A stretch of DNA of 64,000 nucleotides from Mucilaginibacter gossypii (GTDB taxonomy: Bacteria > Bacteroidota > Bacteroidia > Sphingobacteriales > Sphingobacteriaceae), in the NCBI RefSeq assembly GCF_900100945.1, contig NZ_FNCG01000008.1, forward strand, positions 1 through 64,000. Reading direction: 5' to 3'. Positions 26,400 to 34,777 of this stretch are shown piece by piece. The stretch's first letter is position 1. Every line of letters begins with the position of its first letter. The position numbers were made by a program, and so were the translations under genes. Under the pieces are notes generated by a model, which was given only the letters and a program-made list of their open reading frames with translations, had not been told where the DNA came from and made no database searches.

Positions 26400-27407
26400 A
26401 TGGAAACTCAAAATACAACAATGCAGGCCCTTATCGCTCCTGAAGCAAATGCGCCTTTCACAATAACCGCAGTTGACCGCCCAATTGCCTCCAAAGGCCA
26501 GGTACTGGTGCGTATTATAGCCAGCGGCGTCAGCGTATTGGACAATAAGATCCGTACCGGTAAAGGGGGGCATGCCAGGCAGCCCTTACCTGCAATTTTA
26601 GGGATGGACTTTGCCGGCATAGTTGAAGCAGTTGGTGCTGATGTAAATACTTTTAAACCTGGCGATGAAGTGTATGGCCTTGCAGGTGGTATTGGTGGGC
26701 TACAGGGTACTTACTCGGAATATGCTGCCTTTGATGCAGACCTGCTTGCTATTAAAACATCTCACTTAAGTTTCAGACAGGCGGCTTCGATGCCGCTTAA
26801 CTTTATCACTGCCTGGGAGGGCCTTGTAGACAGGGCAAATGTACATGAGGGACAAAAAGTGCTGGTACATGGTGGTGCCGGAGGCGTTGGCCATTTAGCG
26901 GTTCAGGTAGCGAAAGCCTTTGGTGCGGACGTATATGCTACCGGCAGCGCGGCCCAACAGCAATATATTGAAAGCATTGGCGCTACTTTTATCGATTACC
27001 GCGCCACAACAGTTGACGAATATGTGAACAATTATACTAACGGCGAAGGGTTTGACATTGTATATGATACCCTGGGCGGAGCCACTTTAGATGCATCATT
27101 TAATGCGGTACGTTATTATACCGGTCATGTGGTAAGCTGCCTGGGTTGGGGTGAGCATAAGCTGGCGCCCTTATCATTCAGGGGAGCTACATATTCCGGA
27201 GTGTTTACTTTGATGCCGATGCTCACCGGTAGAGGGCGCAAACATCATGGTGAAATTATGCAGGAGGCTACAAAGCTTGTTGAAGCCGGCAAAATTGTTC
27301 CGCTGGTAGATGAGCGTACATTTACATTGGCTACGGCCAATCAAGCCCACGAGATATTAGAGAATGGTAAGGCGAACGGTAAGTTGGTGATTGATGTTGC
27401 TGAGTGA
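26400..27407 (+). CDS. Quinone oxidoreductase-like medium-chain dehydrogenase
   Basis: A 335-aa NADPH-dependent oxidoreductase. The N-terminal GroES-like part has ILGMDFAGIVEAVG and PGDEVYGL; there is no zinc-binding Cys cluster, as in the zinc-free quinone reductase branch. The cofactor site is VLVHGGAGGVGHLAVQVAKAFGA (in parts, about residue 150). It ends NGKANGKLVIDV, typical of the family. It probably reduces quinones or alpha,beta-unsaturated carbonyls in the cytoplasm. It is divergently arranged with an AraC regulator, and a -7 box lies 24 bases before the ATG. Confidence 0.9.
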   Translation: METQNTTMQALIAPEANAPFTITAVDRPIASKGQVLVRIIASGVSVLDNKIRTGKGGHARQPLPAILGMDFAGIVEAVGADVNTFKPGDEVYGLAGGIGGLQGTYSEYAAFDADLLAIKTSHLSFRQAASMPLNFITAWEGLVDRANVHEGQKVLVHGGAGGVGHLAVQVAKAFGADVYATGSAAQQQYIESIGATFIDYRATTVDEYVNNYTNGEGFDIVYDTLGGATLDASFNAVRYYTGHVVSCLGWGEHKLAPLSFRGATYSGVFTLMPMLTGRGRKHHGEIMQEATKLVEAGKIVPLVDERTFTLATANQAHEILENGKANGKLVIDVAE

Positions 27408-27457
27408 GGTGGTTCGCCCTTAAATAAGATGACCGCTCAGTTTTCAAAGCCCGGTAT

Positions 27458-27922
27458 TTAAAACGGCCTGAATAACGGGCGGCTGATCAGCGGCGAAAAC
27501 GACCAGGGGATGGAACTTAAAATAACCAGCAGGGCAATGGTTAGCCAAATGGCCGTGGTTTTAAATTTGTCCTTATCAAGTGTTTTTCGTTTGGCTTTTG
27601 ATGAGGCAATGGTAATCAGCGTAATGCCGATCAGCATCATGGTAACGTGCTCCATGCCAAAAAACCTGATCTGCCGCTCGTGCACCGCCTCTTTAAAATG
27701 GCTGATGAAATAATTGGCTATCGGGCTGATGAAATACAGCCAGAGCCCAATAGTTAGCTGGATATGGGCAATGTTGGTGGTAATAACCCGTAAGCGGTCG
27801 TCAAATTTTGAATAACTTTTGTTAGTAAGCCATCCGCTGTAGGCGCGATAAAGGGCAAAAAGCAAGCTGGCCAAAACAAACCAGCGCGTAAGGGAGTGTA
27901 ATGCTAAAATAAAAGCGTACAT
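27458..27922 (-). CDS. Four-helix membrane protein, unknown function
   Basis: A 154-aa protein with four hydrophobic segments (about residues 5-27, 48-68, 88-107 and 125-145). Histidines sit at helix ends or inside: LHSLTRW, NIAHIQLT and GMEHVTMM, a pattern that could bind haem, as in small cytochrome b-like proteins. This is not proven by sequence alone. It lies on the minus strand with a small secreted protein gene upstream (51-base gap). Confidence 0.7.
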   Translation of the reverse strand: MYAFILALHSLTRWFVLASLLFALYRAYSGWLTNKSYSKFDDRLRVITTNIAHIQLTIGLWLYFISPIANYFISHFKEAVHERQIRFFGMEHVTMMLIGITLITIASSKAKRKTLDKDKFKTTAIWLTIALLVILSSIPWSFSPLISRPLFRPF

Positions 27923-27973
27923 ATATTATATGTATGACGATCGGCAAAGGAAAAGATTTTATCCGAAATAAAA

Positions 27974-28672
27974 TTATTTCGATGCCGATCCCCTTATATA
28001 AATTTCACCGGGTTTATCAGTTGAGTGCCTTCCGGCAATAGGGCCTTTGCGGGCTTCAGGCACCAGCATCCATATATTGATCGTTACATCTGGCGACCCA
28101 TCTTTATTCTTTTTCCAGGTTAGGTTTATTTCGTTGATGTCCTGCGCCGAAATGAGCATACTTTCATCGTCAACAAAATAGCCGTCAACAGCAAATCTCA
28201 CTTTACCACTTACTCCAAATCTCCTTTTTATATCGTCACAGGTATTTGTTTCAATTTTCACTCCTTTTTTAAGGGTTATCGTTATTATACCAAACCTGCT
28301 TAGGTTGGCAAGGTTTGCCGGAGCGTCCTTTTCTTTAAAAATTGTCAACCAGGCAACATCATTTGGATTTATATGGCCGAGACCGGCAATGATTTTGAAG
28401 TTAACAATGATTGATGGCTGCCATTCCTTTGCATCAGGTAAATGCCTGTATAAGGAATCGCCGGGAGACTTGGGTTGGTAGCTTTTATATGTAGTTGTGT
28501 CTTTAAACGAGGGGCTTTGATTGGGGTTTAACAAAGCTTTGCCGGTATCTGGCTTTGCCTGCAAAGGTTGAGCTGATTTGCTTTGCGGCGGTGGCGTTTG
28601 AGGTAGGGCTGCCTGGGCAAAAGCGGTAATTCCATAAAATAAACACACTAAAACAGCCAAGAGATTTTTCAT
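27974..28672 (-). CDS. Secreted protein with TonB-receptor-plug-like segment
   Basis: A 232-aa exported protein. The signal peptide is residues 1-20 (ending AFAQA), followed by a proline- and lysine-rich linker to about residue 75. Residues about 100-140 (NPNDVAWLTIFKEKDAP, LSRFGIITITLKKG) follow the pattern of the plug domain of TonB-dependent receptors (I-x-D-V/I-x-x-I-x-x-x-K-D...G-V-I-x-I-x-T-K-K-G). No barrel follows, so it is a plug-like module on its own. Function unknown; it could bind a TonB/ExbBD partner or be a remnant domain used for another purpose. Confidence 0.65.
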   Translation of the reverse strand: MKNLLAVLVCLFYGITAFAQAALPQTPPPQSKSAQPLQAKPDTGKALLNPNQSPSFKDTTTYKSYQPKSPGDSLYRHLPDAKEWQPSIIVNFKIIAGLGHINPNDVAWLTIFKEKDAPANLANLSRFGIITITLKKGVKIETNTCDDIKRRFGVSGKVRFAVDGYFVDDESMLISAQDINEINLTWKKNKDGSPDVTINIWMLVPEARKGPIAGRHSTDKPGEIYIRGSASK

Positions 28673-28732
28673 GTTGTGATTTTACGGATAAGATGCAGGC
28701 GCTGTGTAATTTCCATAAATTATTCAAATTAT

Positions 28733-29113
28733 TTATAACGGGTTAGTAATCCACCATGTATTTCCGAACGGATCTTTTACCCCTGCACTCCTGCCGTATG
28801 GTTGATCGGCCGGCGGCATAATGCTTTCGGCTCCGCTATCAATGGCCTTCTGGTAAGTTTCGTCACAGTTTTCTACATATACAAACATACCTGCATTTTG
28901 CTGTTGATATGTATCGGTACAATCGGCAAACATGATGGTGCTGCCATTGATGTTAACCTCGGCGTGCATAATGGTGTGTTCATCGCGCATGGTTTTAAAC
29001 TGTTCAGTCGCACCAAAAACCTTTTGGGTAAACCCGATAAACTGAGCGCCGTTTTTAACAATGAGATAAGGCATAACAGCCTGGTAATTTTCGGGAATGT
29101 TTATTGTTGCCAT
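28733..29113 (-). CDS. VOC-family protein (glyoxalase/PhnB-like)
   Basis: A 126-aa vicinal-oxygen-chelate fold protein. MPYLIVKNGAQFIGFTQKVFG (in parts, residues 13-33) and the final KDPFGNTWWITNP are the two betaalphabeta signatures of PhnB-like members. The metal site is not obvious: HAEVNINGSTIMFAD gives one His and the last Glu is replaced. The start is ATG at 29113; a longer frame lacks homology. It lies 60 bases downstream of the broken AraC gene, a common pairing in Bacteroidota. Confidence 0.85.
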   Translation of the reverse strand: MATINIPENYQAVMPYLIVKNGAQFIGFTQKVFGATEQFKTMRDEHTIMHAEVNINGSTIMFADCTDTYQQQNAGMFVYVENCDETYQKAIDSGAESIMPPADQPYGRSAGVKDPFGNTWWITNPL

Positions 29114-29173
29114 AATTTGTTTTTTTCTCAAAATTAGCTGTCCCCCTGTTCTCAAAATTGTAAAAACCGGACA

Positions 29174-30153
29174 TTATGTGTTCCGGTATTCAGTTCCCTC
29201 AGCCTTGCCTGAAAAATAAAAGCCCGGATGATAGCCAGTAAACTCCTTCACGTCATGAATAAAGTGCGATTGGTCATAATACCCGCATTCCAGCGCTATC
29301 TGCGTTAATGTTTTATCCGTATTGTATTGCCTTAACGCATCCTGGAGGCGCGTGAGCCGCATATAGGTTTTGGGGCTAAAGCCCGCGGACTCCTTAAATC
29401 TACGGTCAAACTGCCGTGCCGATAAATTATAGGCATCAGCCAGTTGAGCAACCGTTCTGTATTGTTTATTATGGATCACATTCCTGATCGCTACCGCTAT
29501 GCGATCGTCTTTTAACACATTTTGACGTAACCGGGCTATTAAAAATGCAGACAGGATCTCTGCCCGTTTATAGTTATTTCCGGCTAACATGATTTGCTCT
29601 TCCAGCTCCCGGCCGGGCCGGCTTAAAAATGTGTCGAAATCAAATGCGAGGTTACTGGTTTGGCTGCTGGGGATATTAAAAAAATAAGGCACGGCAAAAG
29701 GATAAATATAGGCGCCAAAAATGCCAAAGCTTTCGGTTGTTATAAACCTGCGGTATTGTGTAGTTTGAAATTGAATGCCTGATAAGCTTGGGCTTTGCTC
29801 ATTCTTCTCCTTCAATTCATTAAACGACGAACGGTAGTGAAATACCAATTCGGCACAGGCATCAGCAACAGAACGATAAAATAGGCGCCAAAAATGCCAA
29901 AGCTTTCGGTTGTTATAAACCTGCGGTATTGTGTAGTTTGAAATTGAATGCCTGATAAGCTTGGGCTTTGCTCATTCTTCTCCTTCAATTCATTAAACGA
30001 CGAACGGTAGTGAAATACCAATTCGGCACAGGCATCAGCAACAGAACGATAAATATATGACGAATGATCCGGCGCCAGCTCATGCTCCAAAACCCAGTAA
30101 AATCTTACATAAGGTTTAAGCTCGGCCGGTGGCTGGATAGTGAAATAGCGCAT
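29174..30153 (-). pseudogene. AraC-family regulator broken by a 173-bp tandem duplication
   Basis: The N-terminal half (MRYFTIQPPAELKPYVRFYW, a DUF6597-type sensor domain) is read from 30153 and the AraC helix-turn-helix half (AYNLSARQFDRRFKESAGF and ALECGYYDQSHFIHDVKEF) from a different frame ending at 29174. Between them the block 29708-29880 is repeated exactly at 29881-30053. The copy length, 173, is not a multiple of three, so the frame shifts at the junction after GIFGAY. Removing one copy restores an uninterrupted 268-residue protein. As it stands, only a truncated N-terminal peptide (113 aa) or an N-terminally cut fragment could be made. The downstream VOC gene was probably its target. 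Confidence 0.88.
29708..30053. repeat. Perfect 173-bp direct tandem duplication
   Basis: Copies 29708-29880 and 29881-30053 begin ATAGGCGCCAAAAATGCC and appear identical throughout. The outer borders share GATAAATATA (29701-29710 and 30045-30054), while the junction reads GATAAA then ATAGG, one T short. Recombination between the 10-bp border repeats would give a 174-bp unit, so one base was lost at the junction. Confidence 0.92.
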
Positions 30154-30156
30154 CGT

Positions 30157-30190
30157 TCTGATTTGGGATTTCGGATGTTCGATTTCGGGA
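30157..30190. repeat. Copy of an ATTTCGG phrase repeat
   Basis: The phrase GGATTTCGGATGTTCGATTT is closely related to the stretch at 23707-23745 and, in inverted orientation, at 31176-31213. All three lie in intergenic gaps. Function unknown. Confidence 0.5.
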
Positions 30191-30280
30191 TTAAATAAAT
30201 TTAGGATTTTTATTTAAAAGAAAACCATCCGCCAGTTTAGTTATTATTCCTTCACTATTTGAAAAATGTTCAATCCGTCC

Positions 30281-30583
30281 TCAATCACCTATAATTATAA
30301 AACCCTCCTGAACCTCTTTAAAACGAGCGAGCACCCGGCTTAATATTGCACGCTTACTCAGAATACTATTGTTTAATGTTAACAAAAATCTCTGAATCAG
30401 TGATATCATAAGCCAGATATGATTTGCATATATCCGCGTTGTCCCATAAGGATCAATTGTTACCCCTGTTGTCTTTTTTAAACTGGACAATACCGGCTCT
30501 AAAGTTTCAATGTCCGTTTCATCTAACTCAAATAGTTTTTGACTGAGGTGGATATCATTTATATCATAAAAATCCAGAGGCAT
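30281..30583 (-). CDS. Hypothetical 100-aa protein downstream of YoeB
   Basis: A small protein beginning MPLDFYDINDIHLSQKLFELDE, acidic at first and then hydrophobic and basic (IWLMISLIQRFLLTL near residue 57). I do not recognise a family. It starts 38 bases after the YoeB-type toxin gene and on the same strand, so it may be the third gene of that operon. No signal peptide. It might be an accessory or immunity factor, but nothing in the sequence shows this. Confidence 0.6.
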   Translation of the reverse strand: MPLDFYDINDIHLSQKLFELDETDIETLEPVLSSLKKTTGVTIDPYGTTRIYANHIWLMISLIQRFLLTLNNSILSKRAILSRVLARFKEVQEGFIIIGD

Positions 30584-30621
30584 TTTATTTCAGGATAACT
30601 TTTCTCCCAAGATGTGGGATA

Positions 30622-30888
30622 TTATTTCGTATAATGAAACCTAAGTGAGTAAACAGTTACAATATGGTCTTCTACTTTGTAAACAATACGATGTTCCTGG
30701 TTAATGCGTCTTGACCATGCACCCGAAAGGTTGTGTTTTAGTGCTTCAGGTTTACCTATACCTTTGAACGGATCAATTTGTATTGCCTGGATCAATTGAC
30801 GAATCCGTTTAAGGATAATGATATTTCCGCTCTTCTTCCAGTATTCGAGATCAGTCAGCGCTTCGTCAGTAAAATTTATAGTTTCCAT
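30622..30888 (-). CDS. YoeB-type mRNA interferase toxin
   Basis: An 88-aa RelE-superfamily toxin. Key features match YoeB: FTDEALTDLEYWKKS at the N-terminus, GIGKPEALKHNLSGAWSRRINQEHRIVYKV (in parts, residues 43-70) with the catalytic Glu in GKPE and Arg in SRRI/EHR, and the C-terminal LRFHYTK with the His-Tyr pair. YoeB cleaves ribosome-bound mRNA at stalled codons. It overlaps its upstream antitoxin gene by 13 bases. The antitoxin is not of the usual YefM/Phd type. Confidence 0.9.
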   Translation of the reverse strand: METINFTDEALTDLEYWKKSGNIIILKRIRQLIQAIQIDPFKGIGKPEALKHNLSGAWSRRINQEHRIVYKVEDHIVTVYSLRFHYTK

Positions 30889-31097
30889 ATATCATCAAGG
30901 TTAAGTTTGGTGACTTTACCTTGATGCTCTTGCTCAATTGATTTTTGCAGATGCTGAGCATTTGCTTCTGAAGAAAGCAAGTAAGCAGTATCATCCGTTA
31001 TTTCACTCGTTTTATAATCAACATGCAGGGCATCCAAAAAAATCCGGATTGCAGTTTCCTGATCTGCATCTGCAGGATGTATGGTTAATGTTGTCAT
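30876..31097 (-). CDS. Putative antitoxin of the YoeB toxin (non-YefM type)
   Basis: A 73-aa acidic protein beginning MTTLTIHPADADQETAIRIFLDALHVDYK and ending KLNLDDIWKL. Position and overlap with the toxin gene mark it as the antitoxin. It has no Phd/YefM signature; the N-terminus (a short strand, then helix) and disordered-looking acidic C-terminus fit small antitoxins that wrap a RelE-fold toxin. It likely also represses its own promoter. A strong TTTG-N20-TATATTTG promoter ends 4 bases before its ATG. Confidence 0.8.
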   Translation of the reverse strand: MTTLTIHPADADQETAIRIFLDALHVDYKTSEITDDTAYLLSSEANAQHLQKSIEQEHQGKVTKLNLDDIWKL

Positions 31098-31101
31098 ATA
31101 T

Positions 31102-31133
31102 CAAATATACCCGTTTTTATTTCAACCGTCAAA
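31102..31133 (-). promoter_or_regulatory. Complete Bacteroidota promoter of the YoeB operon
   Basis: Read on the minus strand: TTTG at the -33 position (31133-31130), a 20-base spacer, then TATATTTG (31109-31102), 4 bases before the antitoxin ATG. Both elements match consensus, so this is one of the best promoters in the window, and the transcript should be nearly leaderless. Confidence 0.7.
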
Positions 31134-31214
31134 TCTGTCTAAAATACAACCCGATACAGCCCCTGCAAATAATGAGGCAAATCCGAAATCAAAATCCCTA
31201 ATTCCGAAATTCTC

Positions 31215-33032
31215 TTACAACCCTTTCGTTATCGCTTCGTAAACCACATCCTGGATCCTCGGCCTGATATTAAGGCTGCCCAATTTACTGGCCACCGAGG
31301 GGTTCACCCTGTTTGACAGGAATACATATACCAGGTTATATTTAGGATCAACCCAGATACAGGTGCCTGTAAAACCGGTATGTCCAAAAGCCTGATCTGA
31401 CGCCAGTTTTGAAGGATAGTGTCTTTCGGCTATCGGGTCCCAGCGGTCAAAACCCAGTCCGCGGCGGCTCACCGGCGATTGTTTGGAGGTGAACAGGTCA
31501 ACAACCTCCGGCTTAAAATATTGGGCACCGCCATAACTCCCCTTGTTTAAAACCATCTGGTATAATATGGCCACATCATTGGCACTGCCAAATAAACCGG
31601 CATGCCCGGCAACGCCACCCAAAAGCGCTGCTGTTGGGTCATGTACATATCCATCCAGTAATGACATGCGGTACTCCTTATCATTTTCGGTAGGGATTAT
31701 CCTGTCGGGCGTAAAGCGGTATAAGGGTAAGAAGCCTGCAGTTTGCATTCCCAGCGGAGTATAAAAATGCTGCTGTACATAAATGTTGAGCGGCACAGCA
31801 GTAATGTTTTCAACAACCTCCTGCATAAATAGCATGCTTACATCACTATATACGTACTGCCCCCTTGTTTTCAGCGGCGAATTCAGCATATCGGGCAGCA
31901 TTACATCTTTATAATAGTCTTTGCGCAGGTAATAATGATCAGATACTTTTGTGGGGTAAGCAGCAGACGAATCGGTACTGTGATCAGTTGGCTTTACCTT
32001 TTCAAATGACTGGATATCGGGGATCAGGCCCGCCTGGTGCAACAGCACTTCGCGGATCCGGATGTCGTTTTTATTGCTTTTACGGGCAAGAGGGATATAA
32101 TCGCCAAGAGTTTTCTCCAGGCTTAGTTTACCCTGGTCGGTAAGCTGCATGGTTTCCATAGTAGTTGCCGATACTTTGGTCATAGAAGCAAGGTCAAAAA
32201 TATCGGTCAGCTTGTCTGGGATCACATTATCATAGGTGTGATAACCGTAAGCTTTATTAAATATCACCTTACCATCTTTAGCAACCAATACCACACAGCC
32301 GGGAGTGGCATGCTCGCGAATGGCTTCCTGCGCTATTTTATCAATACCCTGCAGGTTCGCTGCATTGATGCCGGCCTCTTCCGGTACGGTGTACTGAAGA
32401 CGGGTTTTATCGGTAATAAAACCCATCCCGGTTTTATACACAGCGCTATAGTTTTTTGTTAATTTTTGCGAAATGCCTATGCCTCCAAATATGGCCTCGG
32501 CACTGTACATGGCCGATACTTGAGATACCCGCTCTGTCCAAACTATCGGGGCGGTAACCACATCAAGCTTGCTTAGTACTGAGCCGTTTCCAAAGGCAGC
32601 GACAATTACATTCTTATTTTTTTGGTTAGAGCTGATAAAGTCGATCAAATCCGGGTTACCCAGATCGGCATCATTTACCTGTACTATGATAGTGTTGTAA
32701 AACTTCAGATCGGAGGTAAGGTTGGCCAGCGTTTTATTACCTGAATAGGCTGCGCCATCAAACAGATCAACCTTGTTATATTTATTTAACAGGCTGTCAA
32801 AAACAGTAGCATACTGGTTACTAAAATGCACACTGGCAATTTTCAAATCCTCCAGCTTTTGCAGGGGGACTAAATAAGAGGCATTGTTAAGCAGCACGGT
32901 TGAGCTCCCAACCAATCTTTCTTCGGCAATGAAGGCCTGCCCTGTTAATGGCGGGTTTTGCGCGCAAGCGGTATTAAATAATGCAAACCCTAATAGTACT
33001 AAAGGAACACGGCCCCATTTATTTTTTATCAT
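31215..33032 (-). CDS. Beta-lactamase-fold serine hydrolase with GH3 C-terminal-like N-domain
   Basis: A 605-aa exported protein. The signal sequence (residues 1-25) ends in NTACAQ. Residues about 40-200 (STVLLNNASYLVPLQKLEDLKIASV) match the C-terminal alpha/beta domain of GH3 glycosidases. Residues about 230-600 form a class C beta-lactamase-like domain: SMTKV (S-x-x-K, catalytic), YSDVS (Y-x-N-like) and GHTGFTG (K/H-T-G-like). Bacteroidota often encode GH3-beta-lactamase fusions near 1000 aa; here the catalytic GH3 barrel is missing. It is preceded by an amidohydrolase gene that overlaps it by 14 bases. Possible role: trimming of peptide side-chains or muropeptides. Confidence 0.82.
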   Translation of the reverse strand: MIKNKWGRVPLVLLGFALFNTACAQNPPLTGQAFIAEERLVGSSTVLLNNASYLVPLQKLEDLKIASVHFSNQYATVFDSLLNKYNKVDLFDGAAYSGNKTLANLTSDLKFYNTIIVQVNDADLGNPDLIDFISSNQKNKNVIVAAFGNGSVLSKLDVVTAPIVWTERVSQVSAMYSAEAIFGGIGISQKLTKNYSAVYKTGMGFITDKTRLQYTVPEEAGINAANLQGIDKIAQEAIREHATPGCVVLVAKDGKVIFNKAYGYHTYDNVIPDKLTDIFDLASMTKVSATTMETMQLTDQGKLSLEKTLGDYIPLARKSNKNDIRIREVLLHQAGLIPDIQSFEKVKPTDHSTDSSAAYPTKVSDHYYLRKDYYKDVMLPDMLNSPLKTRGQYVYSDVSMLFMQEVVENITAVPLNIYVQQHFYTPLGMQTAGFLPLYRFTPDRIIPTENDKEYRMSLLDGYVHDPTAALLGGVAGHAGLFGSANDVAILYQMVLNKGSYGGAQYFKPEVVDLFTSKQSPVSRRGLGFDRWDPIAERHYPSKLASDQAFGHTGFTGTCIWVDPKYNLVYVFLSNRVNPSVASKLGSLNIRPRIQDVVYEAITKGL

Positions 33033-34650
33033 ATACTTTAACTCCGTTTATATAGGTTTGGGTCACTTTGGTTGCCGGGATCTCGCTGCCTTTTACTTTC
33101 ATAATATCTTTATCCAGTATCACAAAGTCGGCGTATTTACCGGGTTCAATGCTGCCTTTTTCTTTTTCTTCAAAATTGGCTTTGGCTGCCCAAATGGTCA
33201 TTCCCTTTAATGCTTCAATCCGGGTCAGGGCGTTTTCAGGTTGAAAACCACCTTCCGGGAAACCTTTCAAATCTTTGCGCTCAACCGCTGCATAGAACGT
33301 ATAAAGCGGATTAATGTTCTCAACCGGGAAATCGGTACCCAAAGGGATCCAGCCGTTTTGCTTTAACAATTGTTTATAGGCATAAGCTGTTTTAAGCCGT
33401 TCGGGGCCCAGTCTTTTACCGGCCCAGTACATATCCGATGTCGCGTGCGTAGGCTGTACCGATGGGACAATACTGTATTGGCCAAACATGTCCAGGTCTT
33501 GCGGCGATACTATCTGCGCATGCTCGATACGCCACCTCAGGTCGTTTTTGCCTTTTAAATTAGCCGCATAAATCTTAAGCATTACCCGCACTGCCGAATC
33601 GCCAATGGCATGGGTACACATCTGGAAACCGCGGGCCGCTATTTTTGGAGCTATTTCTTCAAAATGCTTTGGGTTACTCAACAAAAAGCCGCTCCATTTG
33701 GCCGAGTCGGCATAGGGTTTTAGCAGGCAGGCCCCTCTTGAACCGAGGGCACCATCGGCATAAACTTTAAAAGCCCTTACATTTAAACGGGGCGTTTTAA
33801 TAATTCCCTTCTTAAACAGGTAGTCATAATTCTCCTGTCGGTCGGCCAGCATCACATACAGGCGCATTTTCAGGTCGCCTTTATTTTGCAGCTCGGCAAT
33901 GGTGTTTACCATGGTATAAGGTAGCCCGCAATCATCAACTGTAGTTAAGCCAGCGGCAAAACAATTTTTCTGTGCCGATAGCAAGGCTGTATCTATAATA
34001 GCAGCCGTAGGTTCAGGGATTTTACGGGTAACTATACCTACCGCGTTGTCAACCAAAATACCGGTAAGTTTCCCGTTACTGGTTTCTATTTCGCCGCCAT
34101 TAATGGTTTGCCCCGGTTTAACACCGGCAATGTTCAGTGCGGCCTGGTTAGCTATTGCGGCGTGCCCGTCTACACGGCTAAGGATCACCGGCCTCATCGG
34201 GAACAGCGAATCCAGCTTTGCCTTATCGGGGAAATGTTTATTTGTCCAGTCGTTTTGGTCCCAGCCATTACCAATGATCCAGCCATCGGTATTACGTTCG
34301 GAATAAGCTTTTACCGAGTCAATAATTTCGGGCCAGCTATGGGTGCCTACCAGGTTTACTTCCTGCAGGCCCATACCATATTCATAAAAATGGGCGTGGG
34401 CGTCAATAAAGCCGGGATAAACCGCGGCGCCTTGCGCGTCAACTACTTCGCGGGCGTTGTATTTTTGTTCAAGGGAATCGGCATTGCCTACTGCAAGTAT
34501 CTTTCCTCCGCTTACTACAAATGCGCTTGCTGTTGTAAAATTGCTATCTACGGTGTAAACAACCGCGTTTTTTACCAGCATATCGGCATTGTATTCCTTT
34601 TGTTTGCAGGCTGCTGCCAGTAATAGCAGCGCGGGCAATAGTCTCTTCAT
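33019..34650 (-). CDS. YtcJ-like metal-dependent amidohydrolase, lipoprotein
   Basis: A 543-aa enzyme of the amidohydrolase superfamily 3. The N-terminus MKRLLPALLLLAAACKQ is a lipoprotein signal with lipobox LAAAC. The metal-binding motif is GFIDAHAHFYEYG (about residue 82); later ligands include CTHAIGDSAVR and RIEHAQIV, and the final Asp is in LGTDFPVE. The SIEPGKYADFVILDKD stretch closes the composite domain. It is the first gene of a two-gene operon with the beta-lactamase-fold hydrolase. Substrate unknown; it would act in the periplasm or at the outer membrane. Confidence 0.88.
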   Translation of the reverse strand: MKRLLPALLLLAAACKQKEYNADMLVKNAVVYTVDSNFTTASAFVVSGGKILAVGNADSLEQKYNAREVVDAQGAAVYPGFIDAHAHFYEYGMGLQEVNLVGTHSWPEIIDSVKAYSERNTDGWIIGNGWDQNDWTNKHFPDKAKLDSLFPMRPVILSRVDGHAAIANQAALNIAGVKPGQTINGGEIETSNGKLTGILVDNAVGIVTRKIPEPTAAIIDTALLSAQKNCFAAGLTTVDDCGLPYTMVNTIAELQNKGDLKMRLYVMLADRQENYDYLFKKGIIKTPRLNVRAFKVYADGALGSRGACLLKPYADSAKWSGFLLSNPKHFEEIAPKIAARGFQMCTHAIGDSAVRVMLKIYAANLKGKNDLRWRIEHAQIVSPQDLDMFGQYSIVPSVQPTHATSDMYWAGKRLGPERLKTAYAYKQLLKQNGWIPLGTDFPVENINPLYTFYAAVERKDLKGFPEGGFQPENALTRIEALKGMTIWAAKANFEEKEKGSIEPGKYADFVILDKDIMKVKGSEIPATKVTQTYINGVKVYDKK

Positions 34651-34777
34651 AAAGTAATTGTATGTTTATTGTAATTGTATTAAACCACAAAAGTATATAC
34701 AACTATCAAATCATAAAGTTATGCCTTCAAATATTTAATTTAGCATCGAAATAGAAATTGGAGGGAATTTTTTTTAG

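Noticed and set aside
34108-34623. 171-codon frame opposite the amidohydrolase gene
   Set aside because: Lies wholly antisense to a clear coding gene; no domain seen.
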